This document shows, piece by piece, positions 6,084-12,970 of a stretch of 16,701 nucleotides of DNA. The DNA comes from an uncultured Novosphingobium sp. (lineage in GTDB: Bacteria; Pseudomonadota; Alphaproteobacteria; Sphingomonadales; Sphingomonadaceae): the NCBI GenBank assembly GCA_938005655.1, contig CALLNA010000184.1, forward strand, positions 1 to 16,701, read 5' to 3'. Position 1 is the first letter of the stretch, and each line of letters opens with the position of its first letter. The notes beneath the pieces are model-generated. The model did no database searches, was not told the DNA's origin, and was given only the letters and a program-made list of their open reading frames with translations. The translations under genes and the position numbers were made by a program.

Positions 6084-8129
6084 ATGCTTATGACTTTGGA
6101 TCGGAAGTTCGTGCTCCTGGGCTCGGCGGCAGCCGCGCTCGCCTGGTCGGGCGCCGCCCTGGCGCAGGACGCCGCGCCGCAGGGCGAGAACGGCGAGTTC
6201 CTCGGCACCATCGACATCGGCGAGAGCGCCCGCGCGATCCAGACCGATACGGCGACGCCGGTCACGGTGATCAGCCGCAAGGAGATCGAGGAGCGCCAGG
6301 CGAACACGATCGCCGAGCTGATCGACTCGATCCCCGGCGTCACCCTGATCAACGGCGGCACGCCGATCGGCTCGGGCATCAACATCCGCGGCTTCGGCGC
6401 CAACGGCACCTACGGCACCGACCAGAAGGTGCTCGTCACGGTCGATGGCGCGACCACCGGCTCCGAGGAGCTTTATCGCATCGGCACCCAGCTTTTCACC
6501 GACCCGCTGCTCTACAAGAGCGTGGCGGTGAACCGCGGCACCGTCGGCAGCTTCGAGTACGGCTCGGGCGTGATCGGCGGCGTCGTGCGGCTCGAGACCA
6601 GCGACGCGTCGGACCTGCTGCATGGCAAGACCGGGATCACGCTCGCCCAGACGCTGAGCGGCCAGACCAACAGCGCCGGCTTCGTCACCTCGACCACCGT
6701 GGCGGCCATGCCGACCGAGCAGTTCGAATTCCTCGCCAACTATACCTGGCGCGAGCTCGGCACCCAGAAGGACGGCAACGGCAACCCGATCGGCAACAGC
6801 GCCTTCGGCCTGCCCAGCTTCATGGTGAAGGGCGCGTTCCACTTCGGCGCCGACAACGCGCATACGATCAAGGCCAGCTACACCCAGACCAAGACCAGCG
6901 AGCGCGACAAGCCCTACGACAGCTTTGGCACCAGCGGCACCGGCTTCGGCAACATCGACCGCGACACCGATTCGAAGACGCTGACCGTCGGCTACTACTA
7001 CAAGCCGCTGAACACCGACGCGATCGACCTCAGCCTGGTCTATACCTACGCCGACCAGCAGATCGATTCGCAGGCCGTCGACCGCACGGCCGGGGCGAGC
7101 ATCCTCAACCTGCTCGACGCCGACCAGCGCTACCAGACGTCGAAGATCACGCTCAAGAACGGCTCGCTGTTCTCGACCGGCTCGATTCGCCACAACCTGC
7201 GCGTCGGCCTGGAATACATCGACAAGACGCGGCTCACCGCGAGCAGCGCCCCGGGCGGCACGGATCGCCGCATGGCCGCCTTCCTGGTCGACGAGATGAC
7301 GCTGTTCCGCGGCTTCACCCTGACCCCGGCGGTCCGCTGGGAAGCGCAGAACATCAAGGGCGCGGACGGCGGCACCTATCTGAACGCCAACCGGAGCTTC
7401 AAGAACGAGGCCTGGATGGGCGGCGTCTCGGCGCGGTACGAGTTCCCCTTCGGCCTCGCCGTGTTCGGGAGCTGGGCCACCACCAAGAGCCTGCCGATCC
7501 TCGACGACATGGAGCCCACGACCCTGGCGCTGATGACCAAGCCGGAGCGCGGCAAGACCTGGGAGCTGGGCGGCTCGTTCAACCGCGTGGGCCTGCTGAC
7601 CGACAACGATCGCCTGGCGATCAAGGTCAACTACTACGACACCGACCTGCTCGACGTCACGTCCTACTCGGGCGTGAGCGAGGTCTATCTCAACGGCTGG
7701 GAGCTGGAGGCGTCCTATGCGACGCCGAGCGGGTTCTACTTCGATTTCGGCGGCAACATCGTCAAGGGCCGGCGCCTGCGCACCAACGGCATCATCGACG
7801 ACTGGACCAACCTGCCGAACAACACCTTCCGCCTCTCGCTCGGCAAACGCTTCGGCCGCCTGTTCGACGTGCGCTGGGAAACCGTGATCGCCGAGGACCT
7901 GGTGACGCGGACCGGGCAGACCAACGGCACCTACACCAGCACCCTCAAGGGAGCGGGCTTCGACGTCCATTCGCTGCGGGCCTCGTTCTCGCCGAAGCTC
8001 GACCTGCTCAGGACCCTGACCTTCCGCGTCAGCGTCGAGAACATCTTCGACAAGTACTACACCCCCGGTCTGGCGACCCGGCCCGCGCCGGGCCGCACGA
8101 TCAAGGGCGGGGTCACGGTCCAGTTCTGA
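6084..8129 (+). CDS. TonB-dependent outer-membrane receptor (haem/haemoglobin-receptor-like plug)
   Basis: A 681-residue receptor with a Sec signal peptide (RKFVLLGSAAAALAWSGAALA, cut near A27) and a short region, GTIDIGES, that may act as the TonB box. The plug domain (ATPVTVISRKEIEERQANTI, SIPGV, INIRGFG) leads into the barrel and a C-terminal Phe (GGVTVQF). The end of the plug, RGTVGSFEYGSGVIGGVVRLET followed by SDASDLL, resembles the haem/haemoglobin/transferrin-type receptor group. However, I see no FRAP or NPNL box, so the ligand is uncertain: haem or a ferric siderophore. ATGs at 6072, 6084 and 6090 are in frame; 6084 is preferred because GGGGG (6074-6078) precedes it. It probably imports the iron complex handled by the block A proteins and is energised by the TonB encoded next. 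Confidence 0.92.
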   Translation: MLMTLDRKFVLLGSAAAALAWSGAALAQDAAPQGENGEFLGTIDIGESARAIQTDTATPVTVISRKEIEERQANTIAELIDSIPGVTLINGGTPIGSGINIRGFGANGTYGTDQKVLVTVDGATTGSEELYRIGTQLFTDPLLYKSVAVNRGTVGSFEYGSGVIGGVVRLETSDASDLLHGKTGITLAQTLSGQTNSAGFVTSTTVAAMPTEQFEFLANYTWRELGTQKDGNGNPIGNSAFGLPSFMVKGAFHFGADNAHTIKASYTQTKTSERDKPYDSFGTSGTGFGNIDRDTDSKTLTVGYYYKPLNTDAIDLSLVYTYADQQIDSQAVDRTAGASILNLLDADQRYQTSKITLKNGSLFSTGSIRHNLRVGLEYIDKTRLTASSAPGGTDRRMAAFLVDEMTLFRGFTLTPAVRWEAQNIKGADGGTYLNANRSFKNEAWMGGVSARYEFPFGLAVFGSWATTKSLPILDDMEPTTLALMTKPERGKTWELGGSFNRVGLLTDNDRLAIKVNYYDTDLLDVTSYSGVSEVYLNGWELEASYATPSGFYFDFGGNIVKGRRLRTNGIIDDWTNLPNNTFRLSLGKRFGRLFDVRWETVIAEDLVTRTGQTNGTYTSTLKGAGFDVHSLRASFSPKLDLLRTLTFRVSVENIFDKYYTPGLATRPAPGRTIKGGVTVQF

Positions 8130-8136
8130 CGCGCGC

Positions 8137-8163
8137 GCCGGCCCGGGACCTCCCCGGGCCGGC
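8137..8163 (+). terminator. GC-rich hairpin between receptor and TonB genes
   Basis: A perfect 11-bp inverted repeat GCCGGCCCGGG with loop ACCTC lies 7 nt after the receptor stop and 40 nt before the TonB gene. No T-run follows, so it may weaken read-through or stabilise the receptor mRNA 3' end, giving much more receptor than TonB, rather than fully end transcription. Confidence 0.5.
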
Positions 8164-8203
8164 CTTCGCGGCAGCCCGCATCCTCACCGGCGAGGCGACA
8201 GCG

Positions 8204-8953
8204 ATGCCAGCACACCTGCTCCACGGCTTGACCAGGGAAAAGACCGTTTCGCTGACGGCCTCGATCGTGGTCAACCTGGCCATGATCGTGGCCTTCGCCA
8301 GCATCGCCGACATCGGCGTGCCGGACGTCCAGAAGCACGCGGCGCTGGTCGTGATGAGCCTGTCGGGCGGGGAGAGCAAGACCGCCCCGGCGCCGCCGCC
8401 GCCCGCTCCGACGCCGGTCGTCCGGCCGCTGCCGACCGTCGCCCGGCCGGACGAGAAGCGGCCCGAGCCGCGGATCGCCCTGCTCGAACGACCCGAGCCG
8501 GTCGCCGAGCGCACCGACCCGCCGCGGGCGCAGCCGGAGGCGGACAACCGGCCCTCGCCCGATCAGGCGCGAGAGGCGGCCGAACAGCTCCGCCGGGCCG
8601 AGGAAGCGGCCAAGGCGCGCGCCGCCGAGCAGGCGCGGAGCGCGGCGCAGGCGGCGGCGGGCGAACGCGCCGAGCCGCGCAGCGGCGGGGCGCAGGGCAG
8701 CGGCGGCTATACGGCCCAGGTCTGGCAGCACCTGCAACGCTTCCGCCGCCCCAACACGATCGGCGCCGGGGCGACCCAGGTGCGCTTCACGATCGAGGAC
8801 AACGGCAACGTCTCGAACCTCGGCGTGGCGCGCAGCTCGGGTTCGGCCGCCTTCGACCGCGAGGCCTTGCAGATGGTCCGCCGGGCCGCGCCCTTTCCCA
8901 AGCCGCCGCAGGGCGCGGGACGGGACTTCGTCTTCGCGATCAAGGGATCGTGA
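8204..8953 (+). CDS. TonB-family energy transducer
   Basis: A 249-residue TonB-like protein. ATG 8204 has GAGG at 8192-8195 with 8 nt spacing. A short cytosolic N-terminus precedes one transmembrane anchor (~15-33, VSLTASIVVNLAMIVAFAS). A Pro-rich, charged spacer follows (~61-118, APAPPPPAPTPVVRPLP and DEKRPEPR), then an Ala/Glu/Arg helix (~120-150) and a C-terminal TonB domain (~165-249: VWQHLQRFRRP, TQVRFTIEDNGNVSNLGVAR, FDREALQMVRRAAPFPKPP). It couples the inner-membrane proton-motive force to the receptor encoded upstream. No exbB or exbD is in the window, so it must use ExbBD encoded elsewhere. It is probably a receptor-dedicated paralogue rather than the only TonB of the cell. Confidence 0.9.
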   Translation: MPAHLLHGLTREKTVSLTASIVVNLAMIVAFASIADIGVPDVQKHAALVVMSLSGGESKTAPAPPPPAPTPVVRPLPTVARPDEKRPEPRIALLERPEPVAERTDPPRAQPEADNRPSPDQAREAAEQLRRAEEAAKARAAEQARSAAQAAAGERAEPRSGGAQGSGGYTAQVWQHLQRFRRPNTIGAGATQVRFTIEDNGNVSNLGVARSSGSAAFDREALQMVRRAAPFPKPPQGAGRDFVFAIKGS

Positions 8954-9006
8954 CCGGGATGATCGCCGCGGCCGCTTCTATTCCGTTGACATCGCCTTGG
9001 CATGAT

Positions 9007-9027
9007 AGCAACTGCGACTCATTTGCA
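9007..9027 (+). promoter_or_regulatory. Fur-like palindrome upstream of the DUF4198 gene
   Basis: An inverted repeat with arms GCAA and TTGC and an inner TG...CA core, of the same shape as the box at 6044 (its reverse complement starts TGCAAATGAG). It ends 23 nt before the DUF4198 ATG. A TTGACA sequence at 8986-8991 lies upstream but has no well-spaced -10. The shared shape suggests that block C answers to the same iron regulator. Confidence 0.5.
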
Positions 9028-9050
9028 GTATCATATAGGGGAACCACGAC

Positions 9051-9857
9051 ATGCTGAACCTCAAGCCCGGGCGGCTCCGCCGCCTCGCGCCGGCCCTGGC
9101 GCTGGGCCTCCTTGCCGCGCTGCCCGCGTCGGCGCAGGCCCATACGGCCTATATGCTGCCCAACCTGTTCTCGGCGAACCAGGAGGATCGGGTGACGATC
9201 GAAAGCTCCTTCGCCGAGCATTTCTTCCGGCCCGAGCTGGCGGTCGATTCGGACGACTGGCACGTTCTGCTGCCCGACGGCACGCGGGCGCCCCTGGTCA
9301 ACGTCGCCAAGCTGCGCCAGGTGGTGATCCTCGAAGGCGACCTCAAGCAGGAGGGAACCTATCGCTTCACCTCCGGCGTGCGCCGCGGTCGGGTCGGCAA
9401 GCTCGTGCAGATCGACGGAAAGTGGCAGCCGCTGCGCGGCGAGGCTCCGGCCGGCGCGACGGTCCGCACGACCCAGACCGAGACCGTCTCCGACGTCTAC
9501 GTCACCAAGAAGGGGCCGACGCGCGCGCCGGTCGATGCGCAGGTCGGGCGTCTGGCGATCCATCCCGTGACCCATCCGAGCGACATCGCGCTCGACACTC
9601 CGTTCGCCCTCGCGGTCATGTTCGACGGCAAGCCGCTGGCCGGCGCGAAGCTGGAGCTCGATCGCGGCGGGGCGGACTACGACGCGGACCGGGGGCATCG
9701 CGAGATCACCACCGGCCCGGACGGCCGCGCCTCGCTGACCTTCGACAAGGCCGGGATCTACGTCCTGATGGTGCGGCACCGCGCCGACGCGCCGGCCGGC
9801 TCCGAGACCGACGAGCGCAGCTACACCACCGCGCTGACCTTCGAAGTCCAGCGCTGA
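9051..9857 (+). CDS. Periplasmic DUF4198 (NikM-like) protein
   Basis: 268 residues with AGGGGA at 9037-9042, 8 nt before the ATG. The signal peptide is residues 1-30 (ALALGLLAALPASAQA) and cleavage would expose His31 as the mature N-terminus (HTAYMLPNLF), a feature common in the DUF4198 family (usually AHD/AHxxW). The first half is a beta-rich domain with H57 and H71. The second half (~165-268; IHPVTHP, FDGKPLAGAKLELDRGG, TTGPDGRASLTF, AGIYVLMVRH) looks like a carboxypeptidase-regulatory or Ig-like fold. Members are periplasmic and often lie beside metal or TonB-dependent transport genes; the N-terminal His and other histidines could bind metal. The gene is 29 nt upstream of the EF-hand gene and presumably co-transcribed with it. 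The biochemical role is unknown. Confidence 0.85.
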   Translation: MLNLKPGRLRRLAPALALGLLAALPASAQAHTAYMLPNLFSANQEDRVTIESSFAEHFFRPELAVDSDDWHVLLPDGTRAPLVNVAKLRQVVILEGDLKQEGTYRFTSGVRRGRVGKLVQIDGKWQPLRGEAPAGATVRTTQTETVSDVYVTKKGPTRAPVDAQVGRLAIHPVTHPSDIALDTPFALAVMFDGKPLAGAKLELDRGGADYDADRGHREITTGPDGRASLTFDKAGIYVLMVRHRADAPAGSETDERSYTTALTFEVQR

Positions 9858-9886
9858 TCCACAATTCGACAGGAGGAAAACACCCA

Positions 9887-10408
9887 ATGCACATTATCAA
9901 AGGCTCGGCCCTCGCGGCCCTCATCCTCGCGGCGGCCCCCGGCGTCGCCATGGCTCAGAACGCGGCCGGTCAGAACGCCGCCCGTACGCCCAACGCCGCC
10001 CCGGCGCAGGCCGGGGCCCGCGGCGACGGCTTCGGCGGTGGCGGCGGCGGGCACAGCAAGCGCGAGTTCCTCGAGACCTACGACGCCAACAAGGACGGCA
10101 AGGTCTCCAAGCAGGAGTTCACGGCCAAGCGCGCCGAGGACCTCAAGGGCATGGACCTCAACGAGAACGGCGCGGTGAACGAGCAGGAATACATCACGGA
10201 ATACACCTTCCGCCTCGACAAGGCGCTGGCCGAGCAGCGCGCCCGCCAGATCCGCCAGGCCTATGTCCGCTTCGCCGTGCTCGACACCAACAAGGACGGC
10301 ATCCTCTCCCCGGAGGAGTTCAATGCGTCCGGCGACCGGATGTTCTCGCGCCTCGACACGACGCAGGACGGCTTCGTCGACGGCTCGGACACCGCCCGGA
10401 GCTTCTGA
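9887..10408 (+). CDS. Exported four-EF-hand calcium-binding protein
   Basis: 173 residues with a strong ribosome site (AGGAGGA, 9 nt before ATG 9887). The signal peptide (SALAALILAAAPGVAMA) ends near residue 23. A Gly/Ala-rich, partly disordered stretch (25-55, ending in a six-glycine run) precedes four EF-hand loops: D66-ANKDGKVSKQE77, D90-LNENGAVNEQE101, D133-TNKDGILSPEE144 and D157-TTQDGFVDGSD168. Loops 1 and 3 are canonical. Loop 2 has N at position 5, and loop 4 ends in Asp rather than Glu, which usually lowers Ca affinity or shifts it towards Mg. It should bind calcium or another divalent ion in the periplasm. Placement after the DUF4198 gene in a metal-uptake locus suggests a metal-sensing or stabilising role, which is inferred. 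Confidence 0.92.
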   Translation: MHIIKGSALAALILAAAPGVAMAQNAAGQNAARTPNAAPAQAGARGDGFGGGGGGHSKREFLETYDANKDGKVSKQEFTAKRAEDLKGMDLNENGAVNEQEYITEYTFRLDKALAEQRARQIRQAYVRFAVLDTNKDGILSPEEFNASGDRMFSRLDTTQDGFVDGSDTARSF

Positions 10409-10415
10409 TCCGCAT

Positions 10416-10447
10416 CGATCCGGGCGATCGTGCGATCGCCCGGATCG
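10416..10447. terminator. Perfect bidirectional hairpin between convergent genes
   Basis: Arms CGATCCGGGCGATCG and its exact complement, 15 bp each, are separated only by TG (folding leaves a ~4-nt loop). It lies between the EF-hand gene on the plus strand and the OmpV-like gene on the minus strand, 7 and 5 nt from their stops. There is no T-run, but position and symmetry argue for a shared transcription end. Confidence 0.65.
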
Positions 10448-10452
10448 CCTGC

Positions 10453-11313
10453 CTAGAACGTATAGCCCACGGCCGCGCCGAAGATCAGCTGACCGCGCCG
10501 GCCGCGCAGCGCGGTGATCGGGCTTTCCGCGGCGCTGCCGAACAGGCGCGAATAGTAGGCGCCGAGCGCGATCGCCGGTCCGCCGTCGAGGAAGTTGCCG
10601 TTGAGGTCGAAGGCGGTGAAGGCGCCGGCATTGACGTCCTTCAGCCCGCCGCGCGCCCGATAGGTCGGCAGGCCGCTCGCCTGGCTGCCCCCGGGCGAGA
10701 TCGAGAAGTTGTAGTTGGCATAGCCGTCGTCGATGAAGTTCATGCCGACGGCCCCGCCCATGGCCACGCCCTTGCTCAGCGGGGTCAGGTAGCTCAGCCC
10801 CGGCGCGACGATCATGCCCGAGCCGCGGCCCGATACGTCCCACCGCAGGTCGACGCTGAAGCTCAGCGAATCGTAGGGGTTGAGCACGTGCTTGACCTCG
10901 AAGCCGGCGGTCACGCCCGCCTCGACCACGCCCTTGAGCTTGCCGAGCCGGGCGACCACCTCGTCGGCGATCCGGCTCGAGCGGTTCATGCGATAGCGCA
11001 CCACCGGCCCCAGGGTGAAGCCGAGCCCGCCCGCGCGGTCCGAATCGTCGATCAAGTCGAGCGCGAGGCCGGCGGCGCGGGCGTTGATGCCGATCCCGCG
11101 GACGCGGCCGGCGACGGCCGCCGCAGGGATCGCGACGAGATCGTCCGAGCCCTCGTAGCTCGGCATCACGGCGACGCCCGCGCCGACGATCAGGAAGTCG
11201 CCGCTGAACACGCTGTTCTCGGTCGAGATCGGCGGGCTCTCTTCCGCCCAGGCCGGCGCGGCGGCGGTGAGGATCGACAGCGCCGCCAGCGCCCGGATCG
11301 CGGAAATGGTCAA
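10453..11313 (-). CDS. MipA/OmpV-family outer-membrane protein (copy 2)
   Basis: 286 residues from a TTG at 11313, preceded by AAAGGGGG with 6 nt spacing; the frame stays open further upstream but lacks a better start. The signal peptide is LTISAIRALAALSILTAAAPAWA. The mature protein is beta-barrel-like, with alternating patterns, and ends in aromatic YTF. Family landmarks: FLIVGAGVAVMPSYEGSDD near the mature N-terminus, GIGINARAAGLALDL, RLGKLKGVVEAG, YLTPLSKG, ASGLPTYRARGG and FGAAVGYTF. It lies 74 nt downstream of a clear paralogue in the same direction and is probably co-transcribed. MipA/OmpV proteins are envelope proteins linked to murein-enzyme scaffolding or to membrane and antibiotic stress; the function here is not established. 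Confidence 0.85.
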   Translation of the reverse strand: MTISAIRALAALSILTAAAPAWAEESPPISTENSVFSGDFLIVGAGVAVMPSYEGSDDLVAIPAAAVAGRVRGIGINARAAGLALDLIDDSDRAGGLGFTLGPVVRYRMNRSSRIADEVVARLGKLKGVVEAGVTAGFEVKHVLNPYDSLSFSVDLRWDVSGRGSGMIVAPGLSYLTPLSKGVAMGGAVGMNFIDDGYANYNFSISPGGSQASGLPTYRARGGLKDVNAGAFTAFDLNGNFLDGGPAIALGAYYSRLFGSAAESPITALRGRRGQLIFGAAVGYTF

Positions 11314-11387
11314 GCTGCGCCCCCTTTGTGTCTCGCGCCCGTCATGCGGGAGACGCGGGAAGGACGCAAGCCGCGAGGGAGCAGGGA

Positions 11388-12245
11388 TCAGAAGGTGAAG
11401 GCGAGGCCGAGGCCGCCGTTCCACTGGTCGCGCGAGCCGCGGATGCTCACCAGCGGGGAGAATTCGGCGTCGTTGATCAGGCGGCTGTAGCTGCCGAAGG
11501 CGACCAGCGAGAGCCCGCCGTTGGTGAGGTCGCCGTCGAGGTCGAAGGCGACGATGGCGCTGCCGCCGAGCTTGCGCCAGCCGCCGTGCGCCCGATAGAC
11601 CGGCAGGCCGCTCGCCACGCTGCCCGCGGGCGTCACCGAGAAGTAGTAGTCCATGAAGGCGTCGTCGGCGTGCTCGGCCTCGGCCCCCAGGACCACGGCG
11701 ATGCCCTTGCTCAGCGGGGTGAAGTAGCTGATGCCCGGATTGATCACCACGCCGCCGTGCGAGCCGTTGATGTCGGTGCGGGCGTCGACGCTGAAGGTCA
11801 GGGTGTCGTAGCCGCTGAGCAGGCGGTTGACGCTGATCCCCGCCGTGCCGCCGACCTCGATCGCGCGCTTGAGCGTGCCGAGCCGCTCGACCACCGGGTC
11901 CTTGATGTGCACCGCCCGGTTGGAGCGCAGCCGCGCGCTCGGGCCGAGTGCGAAGGAAATCTTGTTGCCGCCGTCGTTGATGAAGTCGAGGCTGAGGCCA
12001 GAGGGCTTGGCGTTGATCCCGACGCCGAGCAGCTTGCCCTGGATCGCCGGGACCGGATCGATCACGTAGTCGTCCGAGCCGTCGTAGCTCGGCCCGTAGA
12101 TCGCGCCGCCGCCGACGATCAGCCAGTCGCCCTCGAAGACGCTGCCCGCCGTGGCGGCCGCCTCCTGCGCGAAAGCGGGGGTGGCGAGGAGGGGCGAGAG
12201 GCCCAGGGCGAGCGCCGCTGCCGGCTTCATTAAGGTGGGGTTCAT
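11388..12245 (-). CDS. MipA/OmpV-family outer-membrane protein (copy 1)
   Basis: 285 residues from ATG 12245 (a second ATG at 12230 is possible; neither has a strong ribosome site). The signal peptide is MKPAAALALGLSPLLATPAFA. Shared blocks with the downstream copy include SVFEGDWLIVGGGAIYGPSY then DGSDDY, GVGINAKPSGLSLDFIND, RLGTLKRAIEVGG, YFTPLSKG, ASGLPVYRAHGG and the C-terminal LAFTF, so the pair comes from a tandem duplication that has since diverged. It is first in the two-gene operon and diverges from the His-rich protein gene at 12424, with a 178-bp control region between them that holds an ATTAC-N6-GTAAT inverted repeat. Confidence 0.85.
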   Translation of the reverse strand: MNPTLMKPAAALALGLSPLLATPAFAQEAAATAGSVFEGDWLIVGGGAIYGPSYDGSDDYVIDPVPAIQGKLLGVGINAKPSGLSLDFINDGGNKISFALGPSARLRSNRAVHIKDPVVERLGTLKRAIEVGGTAGISVNRLLSGYDTLTFSVDARTDINGSHGGVVINPGISYFTPLSKGIAVVLGAEAEHADDAFMDYYFSVTPAGSVASGLPVYRAHGGWRKLGGSAIVAFDLDGDLTNGGLSLVAFGSYSRLINDAEFSPLVSIRGSRDQWNGGLGLAFTF

Positions 12246-12318
12246 GCCGAAAGCAATTGCCGAGGCGGCAAGGCGTTCCCCGGCGCGCGCCGGGCGGCTG
12301 CGCGCCCGCGCCGATCCG

Positions 12319-12334
12319 ATTACTGATTTGTAAT
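12319..12334. promoter_or_regulatory. Inverted repeat ATTAC-N6-GTAAT in a divergent promoter region
   Basis: A perfect 5-bp inverted repeat (ATTAC tgattt GTAAT) lies between the MipA/OmpV operon (minus) and the His-rich protein gene (plus), in an A+T-rich island within very G+C-rich DNA. Its right part, GATTTGTAATTGC, nearly recurs before the small lipoprotein gene (GATTTGTGATTGC at 13777). It may be a response-regulator or repressor site; the identity is unknown. Confidence 0.35.
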
Positions 12335-12423
12335 TGCGCGGACTGGCTGGCGCCGGTTGGCGGGGCGCACCTTGTCCTGGCTTAAACGGGGGCCAGCCCT
12401 CACCGAAGCAAGGAGAGAGTCAC

Positions 12424-12708
12424 ATGACCATTTCGTCCCAGTTCCGCACCCTGCTCTGCGCGGGAATCGCCGGCGCGCTGTCGTTCGCGGCCCCGGTCCT
12501 GGCGCAAGACGCGAACCTGCCGGCCTGCTCGGCCTCGGTCACAGACCACTGCGTCCAGCGCGAGGGCGGTTCCCACGCCGTCCGCCACGCCACGGCGAGC
12601 CGACACCACCGCGAGGCGAAGCGGCATCACCACCACCGCAAGGCCCGGCATCACAACCGGCGCCACCACCATCACCGCCACCACGCCGCTCCGGCCAAGA
12701 AGAGCTGA
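12424..12708 (+). CDS. Small exported histidine-rich protein
   Basis: 94 residues with AGGAG at 12411-12415, 8 nt before the ATG. The signal peptide is MTISSQFRTLLCAGIAGALS then FAAPVLA. The mature part has two cysteines (PACSASVTDHCVQRE) that could pair as a disulfide, then a basic tail dominated by His and Arg (RHHREAKRHHHHRKARHHNR, then further His runs) with 17 histidines in all. It should sit in the periplasm or be secreted. The tail could bind Ni, Zn, Cu or haem, or act as a polycation. I do not recognise a named family. It is transcribed alone, divergent from the OmpV-like operon, and ends before the REP-like cruciform. Third-position G+C use matches the chromosome, so it is probably native. 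Confidence 0.8.
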   Translation: MTISSQFRTLLCAGIAGALSFAAPVLAQDANLPACSASVTDHCVQREGGSHAVRHATASRHHREAKRHHHHRKARHHNRRHHHHRHHAAPAKKS

Positions 12709-12781
12709 CGGCGGGCAGGGGCGGGTCGAGCCTTCGATCCGCCCTTCCTTTCCGGGCCGGAAGCGGATGCCATCACCAACC

Positions 12782-12871
12782 TCGTCGCCCCGGACTTGAT
12801 CCGGGGCCCCGCTTCTTCCTGCGCGACGCGGGAAAAGGGAGCGGGACCCCGGATCAAGTCCGGGGTGACGA
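12782..12871. repeat. REP-like cruciform: paired inverted 32-bp palindromic units
   Basis: Two 32-nt arms (12782-12813 and 12840-12871) are inverted copies differing at 2 positions. Each contains a small palindrome: CCCCGGACTTGATCCGGGG at 12788-12806 and its complement at 12847-12865. A 26-nt loop lies between them. Arrangement and length resemble a paired repetitive extragenic palindrome element. It lies between the His-rich protein gene and gloB and may also act as a transcription end for the former. Confidence 0.75.
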
Positions 12872-12970
12872 AATGGGTGGGAACGTCTGCTCGGTCTGAT
12901 TGGCAAACTGCACAATCGCCTTTTCTTTGCCCGGCCAGCTCCTACATCGGTCCTCCCAAGGAGAGGTCCG

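Noticed and set aside
6066..7970. A 634-codon minus-strand open frame opposite the TonB-dependent receptor
   Set aside because: It mirrors the G+C-rich receptor gene, is dominated by Ala/Val/Gly/Asp/Arg without domains, and the plus strand has a full receptor with signal peptide, plug and C-terminal Phe.
10416..10447. The perfect 15-bp inverted repeat as an attachment or integration site
   Set aside because: It sits exactly between two convergent stops with no integrase or duplicated copy in the window, so a shared terminator is the better explanation.
10888..12233. Plus-strand frames opposite the two OmpV-like genes
   Set aside because: No motifs or ribosome sites; the minus strand shows two related signal-peptide-bearing barrel proteins.
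12334..12423. An earlier start for the His-rich protein
   Set aside because: It would bury the signal peptide 30 residues inside the protein. ATG 12424 has a proper ribosome site and gives a normal exported precursor.
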